Positions 36,627-48,169 of a DNA stretch of 64,000 nucleotides are shown one piece after another; position 1 is the first letter of the stretch; every line of letters begins with the position of its first letter. The stretch covers positions 1,448,917 through 1,512,916 of the forward strand of contig NZ_KL370891.1 of assembly GCF_000702325.1 (NCBI RefSeq). Reading direction: 5' to 3'. Position numbers and translations under genes: made by a program. The notes beneath the pieces are model-generated. The model was not told the DNA's origin and ran no database searches. It saw only the letters and a list, made by a program, of their open reading frames with translations. This DNA is from Thiomicrorhabdus sp. Milos-T2 (lineage in GTDB: Bacteria; Pseudomonadota; Gammaproteobacteria; Thiomicrospirales; Thiomicrospiraceae).

Positions 36627-38540
36627 TTAAGCCATTTCACCTGGGTATGCTTCGATACCTGGGTTATTTTTAACACCTTTAAGCTTAGGATGGTTAACTT
36701 TCTTAAGCTTAGTTGAACCTTTATGGTTACGTAGGTAGTCAGCAGCAACATCCCACATTAGACGACCTTGGCCCACAGCTTCAACCTGTGCCCAACCAGC
36801 AACCGTATAAGTTTTGTTTGCTTCTAAAGGCGTACCATCATCTAGACGCATTTCAGAGATACGGCTACCTAATTTAGCATTTGGCTCACAAGTATAGTCC
36901 ATACCACCCAAACGAACCATATCACCACCAGATTGTAGGTATGGGTCTTTTTGGAATAGGTTTTCACAGATACCTTCAAGGATATCTTTCATTGCTGCAC
37001 CCGTTACTTCTGACTTATAAGTCTCACCATATGTCATAGATGTTTCATCCATAACACGTTCCATAGTGATCATTTCACCAGCTAATACTGAAGTACCCCA
37101 ACGAACACCGGCAGACATAGCAATTTGAGTATCATGCTCTTCACGTAAAGAGTTTACGATAATCTGATCCCATGTCCCCATGAAGTTACCACGACGGTAT
37201 AGAGTATCTTCTGCTACCGCTAGCTCTTCACCCATAATTTCACCATAAGTCTTACCTAAACGGTCTTTATTTACAGCACGATCAGGGTTACGTGATTCAA
37301 TAATGTTCTCATCATATTTTTTAGTGTATAGGTGATCAAGGTAAGTCTGAACTTCAGGATCTGCTTCTAAAACATTTGAGAAAACAGGTAGTAACTTGTA
37401 GTCAACACCACGTAATTTACCTTTAACGATATCTAAATCCATAACACCAACAAACTTACCGTTAGAACCGGCATTAGTTACGTGACATACGCCACCTTCT
37501 GGAGTTTTAACTGGAGTTGTTTTTGCAACACCATCATGAGTGTGACCACCAAAGATAGCATCGATACCATTGACACGTGAAGCCATTTTGATATCAACGT
37601 CCATACCGTTATGAGAAATCATAACAATTGCCGCTACTTTTTCTTTCTCACGGATTTTATCAACCGTTTCTTGTAAAGCATCTTCACGAAGACCAAAAGA
37701 CCAATCAGGGAAGTTAGATTGAGGGTTAGCGTTAGCAGTACGAGGGAATGCCTGACCAACAACCGCGATACGCTCACCATTTACAATTTTAATGGTATAA
37801 GGCTTGAATGCACGAGCTTCATCTTCATCATAAAGACCAGTACCATTGTTTGCATCAACCATTTCACGATATTCGTCACCAAATAAAGAATCTTCTTTAA
37901 TACGAAGGTTTTGCGCTAAGAACTCACCTTTAAAAGCGTTAACATTCTTAAGCACTTCTTCTTCTTTATAAGTGAATTCCCAGTGTCCAGTCATGATATC
38001 AATACCTAAAAGGTTTGATGCTTCTACCATATCCATACCACGTGTGAATAACGCTGTACCTGAACCGTGCCATAAATCACCACCGTCCATTGTTAAAGTA
38101 TTATTTTGACCACCAGCTTGCTCACGCAACTTGTCTAATAGTGTTTTGATATGTGCAAAACCACCGACTTTACCATACTGCATTGAAGCATCTTGGAAGT
38201 TTAAGTAAGTAAAAGCGTGTGCTAGAGGTGTATTTTCTTTAACACCAATTTCTTTTAATAATTTATGACCTACAACGTGAGGTAATTTACCAAAAGCAGG
38301 TCCTGTACCTAAGTTTACGTTAGGCTCACGGAAGTAAATAGGCTTTAACTGAGCATGTGTATCAGTAATATGTAAAAGACGAACCTTACCTTTCATAGGT
38401 TGGTTATAAATCTCATCAGATGCCTTAAGAGCAGCAGCTTTATCAGCCCCACCAGACATTGCACTAGCTGTACCAGGTAACATCCCTGCAGCTGCAGCCA
38501 TTGACATTACATGAAGAAATTCGCGGCGATTTAAAGACAT
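36627..38540 (-). CDS. soxB: Thiosulfohydrolase SoxB
   Basis: Periplasmic enzyme of the Sox pathway that removes the sulfone group as sulfate from SoxYZ-bound thiosulfate. The twin-arginine signal is NRREFLHVMSMAAAAGM. Di-manganese site motifs of the 5'-nucleotidase fold: HITDTHAQLKP, MDGGDLWHGSG, ISHNGMDVD and GGHTHDG. 637 residues is longer than the usual 560-590. No other sox gene is beside it, as seen in Thiomicrospira-type genomes. It shows that the organism oxidises thiosulfate. Confidence 0.95.
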   Translation of the reverse strand: MSLNRREFLHVMSMAAAAGMLPGTASAMSGGADKAAALKASDEIYNQPMKGKVRLLHITDTHAQLKPIYFREPNVNLGTGPAFGKLPHVVGHKLLKEIGVKENTPLAHAFTYLNFQDASMQYGKVGGFAHIKTLLDKLREQAGGQNNTLTMDGGDLWHGSGTALFTRGMDMVEASNLLGIDIMTGHWEFTYKEEEVLKNVNAFKGEFLAQNLRIKEDSLFGDEYREMVDANNGTGLYDEDEARAFKPYTIKIVNGERIAVVGQAFPRTANANPQSNFPDWSFGLREDALQETVDKIREKEKVAAIVMISHNGMDVDIKMASRVNGIDAIFGGHTHDGVAKTTPVKTPEGGVCHVTNAGSNGKFVGVMDLDIVKGKLRGVDYKLLPVFSNVLEADPEVQTYLDHLYTKKYDENIIESRNPDRAVNKDRLGKTYGEIMGEELAVAEDTLYRRGNFMGTWDQIIVNSLREEHDTQIAMSAGVRWGTSVLAGEMITMERVMDETSMTYGETYKSEVTGAAMKDILEGICENLFQKDPYLQSGGDMVRLGGMDYTCEPNAKLGSRISEMRLDDGTPLEANKTYTVAGWAQVEAVGQGRLMWDVAADYLRNHKGSTKLKKVNHPKLKGVKNNPGIEAYPGEMA

Positions 38541-38649
38541 AGGTCTCTCCGTTTTTATGAAAAATACGCCCTGTTTTTACAAGGACATTAAAATTTTGTC
38601 TGACAAATGTAAGTGGTAGCCCACATAAAGTCAAATAAAGGAAAGTTAT

Positions 38650-38695
38650 CATCTATTAGAAAATACTTATTAGGATTTTCTAATAAACTAGATGA
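38650..38695. repeat. Imperfect long inverted repeat upstream of soxB
   Basis: Arms TTAGAAAAT / ATTTTCTAA around a 10-base loop, with outer arms CATCTA / TAGATG. There is no T run, so it is not an ordinary terminator. It lies about 110 bp before the soxB start, in the 231-bp gap after purL, and might be a regulator site or an mRNA hairpin. Confidence 0.4.
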
Positions 38696-38771
38696 GCAAC
38701 TTTGTTACTTAACTCATTTCTGAAATAACCTGTTTAGAATTTTGCAGGTTTTATCAGTAATGAAAAACGAT

Positions 38772-41700
38772 TTATCCAACCCATTTACGAGCATTTCTAA
38801 ATAAACGCATCCAAGGCGCATCTTCTAACCACTCGTCTGGATGCCATGAGTTTTGCACGGTTCTAAATACACGTTCAGGGTGAGGCATCATAATTGTCAC
38901 ACGCCCATCAGGCGTTGTAAGCCCGGTCATACCCGCTTCTGTTCCATTTGGATTAAATGGGTAAGCTTCAGTTGGTTGGCCAATTGCATCAACATAACGA
39001 ACCCCAACCAAGCCATCTACATCACTTGAAGATCCCTTACCAAAATCCATTCGACCTTCACCGTGGGCAATCGCTACAGGGATTCGAGTCCCTTCCATTC
39101 CTTTTAATAAGATAGAGGGCGATTCTTGAATTTCAACTTGCGAGAAACGTGCTTCAAACTGCTCAGATTCATTTCGTACAAAAGCAGGCCAACCCTGAGC
39201 CCCAGGAATAATCTCTTTTAAATTTGAAAGCATTTGGCAACCGTTACAAACACCTAAAGTAAAGGTATCATCACGATTAAAGAAAGCCTCAAATTCTGCT
39301 CGAGCGGTATCATTAAATAGAATGGAGTTAGCCCAACCTCTTCCTGCACCTAAAACATCACCGTAAGAGAAACCACCACAAGCAACCAAACCTTTATAAT
39401 CTGCAAACTTAACTTCTCCAGACAACACATCTGTCATATGAACATCAATCGCATCAAAGCCTGCACGATTAAATGCTGCTGCCATTTCTTGCTGACCATT
39501 CACCCCTTGCTCACGTAAAATCGCAACCATTGGTTTGGGTTTACCAGCAAACTCAGCGGTAATATCATCGTTAATATCAAAGCTTACTACTGGAGAAATT
39601 TCGGTATTCTCAGAATGTTTAACTGCATCAAATTCCTGTTGAGCACAATTTTCATTATCACGCAGAGCTTGCATGCGGTATGAGGTTTCAGACCACCATG
39701 ATTGAAGTTCAACACGTGATTTATCCAACATGGTTTTACCCTGCGCCACAATTTGAATTTGATCGTTCTCTGCAATTGACCCAATCCAATGTGAAATAGA
39801 CCCGAGAGCGTGTTGATTAAGAATAGCTTCAACCTTTGGTTTGTCAGCCACTTTAACTTGAATTACCACACCCACTTCTTCTGCAGATAATGCCGCTACC
39901 GGTTCAGAACCAAGAGCTGTTACATCAACATTCAAACCACAGTGACCTGCAAATGCCATTTCTAATAGCGTAACTAATAAACCACCATCTGCACGATCAT
40001 GGTAAGCCAGCAGTAAATCATCAGCTATCATTGCTTGCGTAGCATTAAACAAGTTTAATAAATCTATTGAGTTATCCAAGTCTGCAGCAACATCACCCAC
40101 TTGATTATAAACCTGTGCTAAACAACTTGCTCCAACACGGTTTTGACCTTTTCCTAAATCAATCACTAGCAGCTCTGTTTCACCCAGATCCGTACGTAAT
40201 TGTGGTGTAACCGTTTTACGCACATCTTCAACAGGAGCAAAAGTCGTAATATTTAATGAAACCGGAGAAATAACCGCTTTTGATTCACCATCATCTTGCC
40301 AAACGGTCTTCATAGACATTGAGTCTTTACCAACAGGCACGGCAATTCCAAGTTCAGGACACAACTCTAAACCTACCGCTTCAACCGCATCATACAGAGC
40401 TGAATCTTCACCAGGATGTCCTGCTGCTGCCATCCAGTTTGCAGAGATTTTAATATCACTCATTTTTTTAATCTTGGCACAAGCGATATTGGTAATCGCT
40501 TCAGCAATTGACAAACGCGCCGATGCCTTAGGATTAATTAGAGCCACGGGAGGACGCTCTCCAGAAGCCATTGCTTCACCTGTATAACCATTGTAATCCG
40601 CACAAGTTACTGCAGCATCAGCGACAGGAACTTGCCATGGCCCAACCATTTGATCACGAGTCACCATGCCTGTAATACTTCTATCACCAATAGTAATTAA
40701 GAAGTTTTTACTGGCAATAGTCGGTAACTTTAAAAGACGTTCGGTTATATCATTAAAATCTAAATTAGCCGTTTCAAAGCCAGCTTGTGGAATCTGACGA
40801 GTTTCAGCCGTTCTATGCATTTTAGGGGGCTTGCCTAACAATACATTTAATGGCATATCAACTGGGTTATTATCAAAGATGGTGTCATTTACCACCAATT
40901 CTTGTTCTTTTGTAGCTTCACCTACAATGGCATATAAACAACGTTCACGTTTACAAATTTCTTCAAATAGATCAATCTTATCGGGATGGATTGCAATAAC
41001 ATAACGCTCTTGTGATTCATTACTCCAAATCTCCATAGGAGACATTCCAGGCTCATCGTTTGGAACAGAGCGTAAATCAATGCGCCCTCCCTTTCCTGCA
41101 TCATTTACTAGCTCAGGGAAGGCGTTTGAAATACCACCTGCGCCTACATCATGTATTGAAGCAATTGGCGTTTCATCACCTAAATAAGTACAGCGATCAA
41201 TAACCTCTTGAGCACGACGTTCCATCTCTGGGTTTTCACGCTGCACAGAAGCAAAGTCCAAAGCTTCAGAACCTGCACCCGTATCAACAGAAGAGGCGGC
41301 ACCACCACCTAAACCAATCAACATTGCTGGACCACCTAAAATAACCAGTTTAGCCCCAACAGGGATATCGCCCTTTTCTACATGCTCTTCACGAATACTA
41401 CCCAAACCACCGGCAAGCATAATAGGTTTATGATACCCACGAACCTCTTCACCATCATGGGTTATATAGGCATTTTCATAGGTACGAAAATAACCATTAA
41501 TGGCAGGTCGGCCAAATTCATTATTAAAACCAGCCGCACCAAGCGGACCTTCAATCATGATTTCAAATGGCGTTACAATACGTGCCGGCTTGCCATATTC
41601 AGCTTCCCATGGCTGTTTAAAGCCAGGAATATTTAAGTTAGAAACCGTAAACCCAGTTAAACCAACCTTAGGCTTAGAGCCTTTACCTGTTGCCCCTTCA

Positions 41701-42641
41701 TCACGAATTTCACCACCAGAACCTGTAGCCGCACCTGGCCAAGGAGAAATTGCTGTTGGATGATTATGGGTTTCTACTTTAATTTGAAAATGCACTTTTT
41801 CTGGATGCGTTTCATATTCACGAGTTTCAGGATTAGGGAAAAATCTAGAGGCAGAATAACCTTCAACAACTGCAGCGTTATCACTGTAAGCCGACAACAC
41901 GCCTTCTGGGTTCTTTTGATAAGTATTTCGAATCATACCAAACAGAGAGTTCGGCTTATCTTCACCATCAATCGTCCAATCTGCATTAAATATCTTATGG
42001 CGACAATGTTCTGAGTTTGCTTGAGCAAACATCATTAATTCAGCATCGACAGGATTACGCTTTAATCCAACAAAAGCTTCAACTAAGTAATCAATTTCAT
42101 CATCACTTAACGCTAACCCCATTTCAGTATTGGCAACCGCCAATGCATCTCGGCCACCGCCTAAAATATCAACACTCGAGTAAGGCTTAGGCGATTGATG
42201 AGAAAACAGACCTTCAAGCGTTTCAAAATCAACAGAAACCTGCTCAACCATTCGATCATGAACAATAGGAATCATCGCTTTTTGATCTTCCGCGCTCACA
42301 CCACCAAACGTATAAACTACTCCACGCTCAATTCTATGAACATGCTCAATACCGCAAGTATGAGTAATATCCGTCGCTTTTGAAGACCAAGGCGAGATTG
42401 TCCCTAAACGCGGGGTAACAATACAGCTCGTTTTGGACAAAGTTGAGGTTTTATCTTCTTCAGAATTATTTAACAGAACTTGTAAATGCGATAATTCAGT
42501 ACTTGTTAGCTCACCGTCCAAATCTACAAAATAGACATATTGAGACTGCAAACTTTGAATTGAACCGACTTGTTTAAGCTTATTTAACAGTTGATTTAAA
42601 CGATAAGCTGAATGAGCTGGATTACCCCAGATTACTTGCAT
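38772..42641 (-). CDS. purL: Phosphoribosylformylglycinamidine synthase PurL
   Basis: Fourth step of purine synthesis, converting FGAR to FGAM with glutamine and ATP. Large single-chain type (1289 aa): an N-terminal domain, the synthase halves ([42 protein letters not shown] in two pieces), and a C-terminal glutaminase with Cys in [10 protein letters not shown] and the His/Glu pair in [10 protein letters not shown]. All key motifs look intact. Confidence 0.97.
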   Translation of the reverse strand: MQVIWGNPAHSAYRLNQLLNKLKQVGSIQSLQSQYVYFVDLDGELTSTELSHLQVLLNNSEEDKTSTLSKTSCIVTPRLGTISPWSSKATDITHTCGIEHVHRIERGVVYTFGGVSAEDQKAMIPIVHDRMVEQVSVDFETLEGLFSHQSPKPYSSVDILGGGRDALAVANTEMGLALSDDEIDYLVEAFVGLKRNPVDAELMMFAQANSEHCRHKIFNADWTIDGEDKPNSLFGMIRNTYQKNPEGVLSAYSDNAAVVEGYSASRFFPNPETREYETHPEKVHFQIKVETHNHPTAISPWPGAATGSGGEIRDEGATGKGSKPKVGLTGFTVSNLNIPGFKQPWEAEYGKPARIVTPFEIMIEGPLGAAGFNNEFGRPAINGYFRTYENAYITHDGEEVRGYHKPIMLAGGLGSIREEHVEKGDIPVGAKLVILGGPAMLIGLGGGAASSVDTGAGSEALDFASVQRENPEMERRAQEVIDRCTYLGDETPIASIHDVGAGGISNAFPELVNDAGKGGRIDLRSVPNDEPGMSPMEIWSNESQERYVIAIHPDKIDLFEEICKRERCLYAIVGEATKEQELVVNDTIFDNNPVDMPLNVLLGKPPKMHRTAETRQIPQAGFETANLDFNDITERLLKLPTIASKNFLITIGDRSITGMVTRDQMVGPWQVPVADAAVTCADYNGYTGEAMASGERPPVALINPKASARLSIAEAITNIACAKIKKMSDIKISANWMAAAGHPGEDSALYDAVEAVGLELCPELGIAVPVGKDSMSMKTVWQDDGESKAVISPVSLNITTFAPVEDVRKTVTPQLRTDLGETELLVIDLGKGQNRVGASCLAQVYNQVGDVAADLDNSIDLLNLFNATQAMIADDLLLAYHDRADGGLLVTLLEMAFAGHCGLNVDVTALGSEPVAALSAEEVGVVIQVKVADKPKVEAILNQHALGSISHWIGSIAENDQIQIVAQGKTMLDKSRVELQSWWSETSYRMQALRDNENCAQQEFDAVKHSENTEISPVVSFDINDDITAEFAGKPKPMVAILREQGVNGQQEMAAAFNRAGFDAIDVHMTDVLSGEVKFADYKGLVACGGFSYGDVLGAGRGWANSILFNDTARAEFEAFFNRDDTFTLGVCNGCQMLSNLKEIIPGAQGWPAFVRNESEQFEARFSQVEIQESPSILLKGMEGTRIPVAIAHGEGRMDFGKGSSSDVDGLVGVRYVDAIGQPTEAYPFNPNGTEAGMTGLTTPDGRVTIMMPHPERVFRTVQNSWHPDEWLEDAPWMRLFRNARKWVG

Positions 42642-42687
42642 ACTTTTGACCCTTACTACAAAGACCTAAATTTTATTAGGTCTCATA

Positions 42688-42714
42688 AAAAATAAAGCCC
42701 TCTTTAAAGAGGGC
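42688..42714 (-). terminator. Terminator after bamC
   Basis: A 9-bp self-complementary stem GCCCTCTTT / AAAGAGGGC, followed on the minus strand by a T-rich tract. A second inverted repeat (AGACCTAA / TTAGGTCT) lies just past it, at about 42662-42683. Confidence 0.75.
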
Positions 42715-42729
42715 AAAATACTATTTTAA

Positions 42730-43851
42730 TTATTTTGTTAATAATCCCAGACTTTCAAATACATAACGTCTCTGGCTATCATTTAAAGGTGCAGAACCTT
42801 CTGGTGAGCTAACCGTTAAGATAACTTTTTCAGAATCTGTTTCTGATTGCGTTAATTTAAGTTTTAACAAATCAGGTAAGGCTTTTTTACCTGAATCACG
42901 CCAAAAAGCTAAACTCGATAAGAATGAATCATCTTCTTTAGCAGATTTAGGTACTTGAACCCACATTTCATTGGCTGAAGCCTTAACCTTATCAATAGAC
43001 CAGCTTGCGCGATAAATCATCGCCTGTAAATAACTCCAACTCTTGTCCATACTCGCTCTAAAGGCTAGGCCTTCAAGTTCTTCACCCTCTACAACCTCAA
43101 CCATTTGCTCAGTGACTTTCAATTGAGCGAGTGCTTTTTCACTACTTGAACCAAAGAAAACCATCGCTTCATACAAAGCTTGTGCTTCCATAACAGGATT
43201 ATAAGGCTTGATACGCCATTGGCGATCTATTTCACGTGCCTCATTTGCATCAGGAGAATAAAGTTCACTATGATTAATATAGACTCTAACAACCCCATCT
43301 TTAGGATCAGATTCAACCCTTGCAGTAAATTTATCGTAAACGCCATCAGCCAATTCAGGACGCCAGCTATTCAACATTTTAGTCAGTGGACCTACATCAT
43401 CTAAAGGAACTAGCTCTGTACGTTGCAAATAATCCGTTTTTAAAACCCCAATATCTTTACGTTCTTCAGCAATACCAAACCCTTTAGAAATAAAGAAACG
43501 TTTTAAACTAGACCAAACTTGCTCACTATTTGTCGAGTCAATCTCCATCCAACGTTCAGATAGGTTATTTTTAATTGCTAAACCTTTTGATTTAAAGTTT
43601 GGAATATAGTCATAAGTATCTTTTTCAGCCAACGCATCTTGCTCTGCTTTTTTCAAAGCTAAAGGCATCTCAGTTTGAGGTTTTGCGGGATTAAATAAAT
43701 TTGGTGGTATCTCAAGCGTTTTTACTAATTTACCTTCATTATCACGGTAGCTTCCATCTGAACCAAACAGATTCGAAATTGTTGAACAACCACTTAAACT
43801 TATAGTCGCTATAGATGTAGTTAATACAAACGTTTTTGCATAAAGACGCAT
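42730..43851 (-). CDS. bamC: Outer membrane assembly lipoprotein BamC (NlpB)
   Basis: Accessory lipoprotein of the BAM complex. The signal peptide ends with the lipobox SLSGC, followed by the unstructured tail with LEIPPNL that contacts BamD, then two helix-grip domains (about 95-220 and about 255-370). At 373 residues it is slightly longer than the E. coli protein. It starts 62 bp after the dapA stop codon, the same dapA-bamC order as in E. coli. Confidence 0.88.
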   Translation of the reverse strand: MRLYAKTFVLTTSIATISLSGCSTISNLFGSDGSYRDNEGKLVKTLEIPPNLFNPAKPQTEMPLALKKAEQDALAEKDTYDYIPNFKSKGLAIKNNLSERWMEIDSTNSEQVWSSLKRFFISKGFGIAEERKDIGVLKTDYLQRTELVPLDDVGPLTKMLNSWRPELADGVYDKFTARVESDPKDGVVRVYINHSELYSPDANEAREIDRQWRIKPYNPVMEAQALYEAMVFFGSSSEKALAQLKVTEQMVEVVEGEELEGLAFRASMDKSWSYLQAMIYRASWSIDKVKASANEMWVQVPKSAKEDDSFLSSLAFWRDSGKKALPDLLKLKLTQSETDSEKVILTVSSPEGSAPLNDSQRRYVFESLGLLTK

Positions 43852-43913
43852 AAAACTTTTACCTTTAATTGGAGACCGTTAATCAGTTCGTCTCGATAAT
43901 AAAAAAATTTAAA

Positions 43914-44795
43914 TTACTTAAGATTGACACCCGCTTCTAACAAAGCTTTACGCACAATCGGCTGACAACTTGAAGAAAGGGGAGTAAGAGGTAAACGAAT
44001 AGCTAAGCCTATCAAGCCCATTTCAGCTACAGCCCATTTCACGGGAATAGGGCTTGATTCAACAAAGAGATCCTTATGAATTACTTGCAATGGTGCATCT
44101 AACTCACGAGCTTTACTTTCATCCCCCGCTAATGCCGCTGCATAAACATCATGAAGTTGTTTAGGTACTACATTGGCTGACACTGAAATTCCACCATGGC
44201 CGCCAGCTAAAATAAAATCTACCGCTGACGCATCATCCCCGGTATACAAATCAAAATCATCAGATACACCAGCTTTAATTTGAGCCACTCGATTAATTTC
44301 ACCGGTAGCCTCTTTAATACCAATAATATTATTAACTTTCGCCAGGCGAATTACCGTTTCAGGTAATAAATCACAAGCTGTACGACCAGGTACATTATAT
44401 AGAATTTGTGGAATATCGACTGTTTCTGCCACTTTTTTATAATGAAGATACAAGCCTTCCTGGGTTGGTTTATTGTAATAAGGCGTTACCAACAAGCAAG
44501 CATCTGCACCCGAATCTTTGGCACACTGCGTTAAGTCAATAGCTTCGCTAGTAGAATTCGCGCCCGTACCAGCGATAACAGGAATTCGACCATTTACTTT
44601 TTCAACCACAAAACGTACAACTTCACAATGTTCTTGCATGTTTAAAGTCGCAGACTCGCCCGTGGTTCCCATCGCTACAATAACATCTGTTTGAGAAGCT
44701 ATATGAAATTCCACCAATTTTTCTAAGGCGTTAAAATCTACAGTTTCATCTTCTAACATAGGTGTGACTAACGCCACCATACTGCCTCTAAACAC
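43914..44795 (-). CDS. dapA: 4-hydroxy-tetrahydrodipicolinate synthase DapA
   Basis: First committed step of lysine and diaminopimelate synthesis. The Schiff-base lysine is in IIGIKEATGEINR, the catalytic Tyr is in ILYNVPGRTACDLL, and GTTGESATL is present. I start at the GTG at 44795 (protein ...FRGSMVALVTPM), because GGAG lies 9 bp before it and homologues begin there. The in-frame ATG at 44810 has no ribosome site and adds only five residues. About 293 residues. Confidence 0.94.
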   Translation of the reverse strand: MFRGSMVALVTPMLEDETVDFNALEKLVEFHIASQTDVIVAMGTTGESATLNMQEHCEVVRFVVEKVNGRIPVIAGTGANSTSEAIDLTQCAKDSGADACLLVTPYYNKPTQEGLYLHYKKVAETVDIPQILYNVPGRTACDLLPETVIRLAKVNNIIGIKEATGEINRVAQIKAGVSDDFDLYTGDDASAVDFILAGGHGGISVSANVVPKQLHDVYAAALAGDESKARELDAPLQVIHKDLFVESSPIPVKWAVAEMGLIGLAIRLPLTPLSSSCQPIVRKALLEAGVNLK

Positions 44796-45010
44796 GGTGA
44801 ATTTCTCCATTCATTTTACAGTCGTATAAAAAATGTAATATTACCCTTTCCAACCCCACACTTCAACCAAATATTCCCCTTATCCCTCTGTAGCCAAACA
44901 TCATGTTTAAGCTTTCTTATTTATTACTGAATTTAAAGCTTTTTTATACTTGTACATACCAATAAAAGTCGGCATACTAAATCTTAGAAATTAAATATTA
45001 GGACATATTA

Positions 45011-45490
45011 ATGACTTTACAAATAGGCGAAAAACTTCCTTCCTTCTCAGTAACCTCTGTATCGGCTAACTCTCACAAAACCCTCACACAAAACGATTTT
45101 TTAAACCATTACACAGTCATTTATTTTTACCCCAAAGATAGCACCCCTGGCTGCACAACAGAAGGCTTAGACTTCTCAGCCCTAGCGCCAGACTTTCTTA
45201 AACTTAACACCCAAATTTATGGTGCATCGCTCGACTCAATAAAGCGCCATGAAAACTTCATCACAAAACAGAATTTTAGCTTTGAACTTATCTCAGACCC
45301 TGAAACCGAATTTTGCAAACTTTTTGGTGTTTACCAGCTTAAAAAGAATTTTGGAAAAGAGTACATGGGCATAGTTCGAAGCACCTTTATTATCAACAAA
45401 ACCGGTGAATTAATTAAAGAATGGAGAAATGTAAAAGTAAAAGGCCACGCTCAAGAAGTATTAGAAACACTTAAAAATTTACAAAACTAA
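45011..45490 (+). CDS. bcp: Thioredoxin-dependent peroxiredoxin (Bcp/PrxQ)
   Basis: Reduces hydroperoxides. Peroxidatic Cys48 is in YPKDSTPGCTTEG. The second cysteine often found five residues later is Leu/Asp here (CTTEGLDF), so this is a one-cysteine form, or it uses the distant Cys in EFCKLF. 159 residues. It is divergent from dapA and 88 bp before the PhoH-type gene. Confidence 0.93.
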   Translation: MTLQIGEKLPSFSVTSVSANSHKTLTQNDFLNHYTVIYFYPKDSTPGCTTEGLDFSALAPDFLKLNTQIYGASLDSIKRHENFITKQNFSFELISDPETEFCKLFGVYQLKKNFGKEYMGIVRSTFIINKTGELIKEWRNVKVKGHAQEVLETLKNLQN

Positions 45491-45578
45491 AACCTTTACA
45501 CAAATCACATCTTTTTTATTTACTTATGATTCGTGTAAAGAGCTCAAACTAATCAAGCAAATTTTCAAAGGATCTTAG

Positions 45579-46985
45579 ATGACCAATGATTGTAAACGAT
45601 TATTTATTTTAGATACCAACGTATTAATGCACGACCCTATGGCTCTTTTTAATTTTGCAGAGCATGATATCTTTTTATCCATGACGGTATTAGAAGAACT
45701 TGATGCCGGTAAAAAAGGAATGTCTGAAGTTTCACGAAATGTTCGAGAAACGAACCGACTTATCGATCAAATCATTAGTAATGCTAGTTTTGAGGAGATT
45801 AAAGCCGGCTTATCACTAGAACGCATTCACCCCAACCCCAATCAAGAAGAACTTATCTTAGGTAAACTCTTCTTTGAAACTGAACCGCTGGCGGTTGATT
45901 TACCAGATTCCCTACCTAGCCATAAAGCCGATAACCACATTCTACAAACCGGTTTAGCTTTAAAAGAGAAATACAATAATCGTAATGTCACCTTAGTCAC
46001 TAAAGACATTAACATGCGTATTAAGTCCTCGGCAGTAGGCCTGCACTCCGAAGACTATTTTAACGACCGTGTTTTAGAAGATGCGGATTTGCTTTATACC
46101 GGCTGGGAGTATCTTGAAGAAAATTTCTTTGAAACTCACGGAAGCTCGATGAAATCATGGCAAGAAGGAAGCCGAACCTTCTATGAGCTAGAAGCGGATA
46201 AACAATGTAAATGGTTCCCAAATCAAGGGTTAATTAGTCAAAATGATGCCGGATTTAATGCCATTGTCAGAAAAGTTAGTCATGGTAAAGCCACTCTTGA
46301 ATACATGGAAGAGTTTAGAAGCCCTAACAACTCAATTTGGGGCATCACCGCACGTAATGCAGAACAAAACATTGCTTTAAATTACCTTATGGATCCAGAT
46401 ATTGATTTTGTCTCTATACTGGGTATTGCCGGTACGGGTAAAACATTACTGACTTTAGCCGCCGCTCTTGAGCAAACCTTAGATCAAAACCTCTACAATG
46501 AAATCATTATGACTCGAGCCACCATTCCGGTTGGTGAAGACATTGGTTTTTTACCCGGAACTGAAGAAGAAAAAATGACGCCATGGATGGGTGCCTTAAT
46601 GGACAACCTTGAAGTCCTAACGGATTCAGATGGATATACCGACTGGGAAAAAGAGAGCACTCAACAACTACTAAGCAAACGCATCAAAATTAAATCGATG
46701 AACTTTATGCGTGGTAGAACATTCCAGAAGAAATTTATTATTTTAGATGAGGCACAAAACCTAACACCTAAACAAATGAAAACGTTAGTGACAAGAGCCG
46801 GCGAAGGCACCAAAGTGGTATGTTTAGGTAATATTGGGCAAATTGATTCACCTTACTTAACCGAGACAACAACAGGCCTAACCTATGTCGTTGACCGCTT
46901 TAAACATTGGGGACATAGTGCCCACATTACTCTTCAACAAGGCGAGCGCTCAAGATTAGCAGAGTTTGCTTCTGACAATCTTTAA
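45579..46985 (+). CDS. PIN-PhoH family ATPase
   Basis: An N-terminal PIN RNase domain (about 7-150: LFILDTNVLMHDP, LEELDAGKKG, TKDINMRIKS) is fused to a PhoH helicase-like ATPase (about 225-465) with Walker A GIAGTGKTLL and Walker B FIILDEAQNLTPKQMK. Proteins of this architecture are thought to act on RNA, but the role is not settled. 468 residues, close to the YlaK type. It is followed by a strong terminator. Confidence 0.9.
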   Translation: MTNDCKRLFILDTNVLMHDPMALFNFAEHDIFLSMTVLEELDAGKKGMSEVSRNVRETNRLIDQIISNASFEEIKAGLSLERIHPNPNQEELILGKLFFETEPLAVDLPDSLPSHKADNHILQTGLALKEKYNNRNVTLVTKDINMRIKSSAVGLHSEDYFNDRVLEDADLLYTGWEYLEENFFETHGSSMKSWQEGSRTFYELEADKQCKWFPNQGLISQNDAGFNAIVRKVSHGKATLEYMEEFRSPNNSIWGITARNAEQNIALNYLMDPDIDFVSILGIAGTGKTLLTLAAALEQTLDQNLYNEIIMTRATIPVGEDIGFLPGTEEEKMTPWMGALMDNLEVLTDSDGYTDWEKESTQQLLSKRIKIKSMNFMRGRTFQKKFIILDEAQNLTPKQMKTLVTRAGEGTKVVCLGNIGQIDSPYLTETTTGLTYVVDRFKHWGHSAHITLQQGERSRLAEFASDNL

Positions 46986-47002
46986 CACAATATCTGTAAA
47001 AC

Positions 47003-47028
47003 AAAAAAGGCCCTTTCGGGCCTTTTTT
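47003..47028. terminator. Bidirectional terminator between the PIN-PhoH and LysR genes
   Basis: Perfect stem AAAAAAGGCCC / GGGCCTTTTTT with a four-base loop. It serves both converging genes. Confidence 0.9.
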
Positions 47029-47092
47029 GTTTTAATAGAAGATAAAGCTTTTAATTATCTTTTAATGCTCAATCTTTAATTGGTTCTACCCT

Positions 47093-48049
47093 TTATTTAA
47101 TTCTACCCAGAGACTGCTCTTCTTCAGTAGGAATTCTAAAACCTAGCTCAGTTGCTCTATCTAGACAATACTCTACTGCAAACTCAAGTAGCTCACCTAC
47201 CGCTCTATGACGGAACTTGTGTTTTTGGCGAACATGAGAAAATGGACGTAAAATTGGAGGATCTAAAGGGATGGCTTTTAAAGTTCCAAGGCGGAGCTCT
47301 TTTGAAAGCGTAGTTCGAGAAACAACCGCTAAACCAACATCTGATTCTACTGCCATTTTAACCGCTTCAGGGCTACCTAACTCCATAGCCACATTTAAAT
47401 CGCTATAGCTAAAGCCCTGCTCTCTAATATACGAATCAATTACCGTTCTAGAACCTGAACCTTCTTCTCGCGAAATATAACCATATTTACGGAAATCTTC
47501 AACAGTAACTTTATCACGCTTAGCTAATGGATGATCCAAAGGACAAATAAGCTGCATCTCATCAACACGACAAACATCAACTTCTAGGTTTTTATTTTGT
47601 ACTGGTGCCTCTACAAGCCCAAGATCAATCATGTTGTTTTCAACCATGGAAACAATCGCATCTGTATTGCCAACTTGAAGTCGAATATTTACATCTTCAA
47701 ATTGCTTTTTAAATGCGCCTAGTAAACTCGGCAACATATATTCAGCAATGGTAGTACTTGCACCAATTACCAATGTACCGGTAACCTCACCAGTTAACTC
47801 TCTAACTTCACTATTCATTTTCTCGTAATGTTCAAGAATTTGATCCGCATAGTCATAAACTACTTTACCCGCTTCAGTTAAGGTAATTTTATTATGAGTA
47901 CGATCAAAAAGACGAGTATTGAAGAAATCTTCTAATTGTTTAACTTGGAAAGTCACCGCGGGCTGAGTCATATGAAGGGTTTCTGCAGCTTTAGTAAAAC
48001 TCATCACTTTAGCAACAGTGTGGAACACCTGAAGACGTCTATCTACCAT
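47093..48049 (-). CDS. LysR-family transcriptional regulator
   Basis: The N-terminal winged helix-turn-helix (about 1-62, SFTKAAETLHMTQPAVTFQVKQLE in two parts) is followed by a type 2 periplasmic-binding-like effector domain (about 90-300). It resembles CbbR- and CysB-like regulators of carbon or sulfur metabolism, but the target cannot be assigned: no RubisCO or cys genes are adjacent. 318 residues. A GAGACC-type element lies 120 bp upstream of its start. Confidence 0.88.
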   Translation of the reverse strand: MVDRRLQVFHTVAKVMSFTKAAETLHMTQPAVTFQVKQLEDFFNTRLFDRTHNKITLTEAGKVVYDYADQILEHYEKMNSEVRELTGEVTGTLVIGASTTIAEYMLPSLLGAFKKQFEDVNIRLQVGNTDAIVSMVENNMIDLGLVEAPVQNKNLEVDVCRVDEMQLICPLDHPLAKRDKVTVEDFRKYGYISREEGSGSRTVIDSYIREQGFSYSDLNVAMELGSPEAVKMAVESDVGLAVVSRTTLSKELRLGTLKAIPLDPPILRPFSHVRQKHKFRHRAVGELLEFAVEYCLDRATELGFRIPTEEEQSLGRIK

Positions 48050-48169
48050 CCGTAATTTCCTTTATGGTATATAAAAATAATTTGGTGCAATGAATATAGG
48101 ACTTTACCTATTAAATGTCAAATAAGTTAATCACTCTATAAGCTTATTTTGTGCGTTTACTTACTTAAA

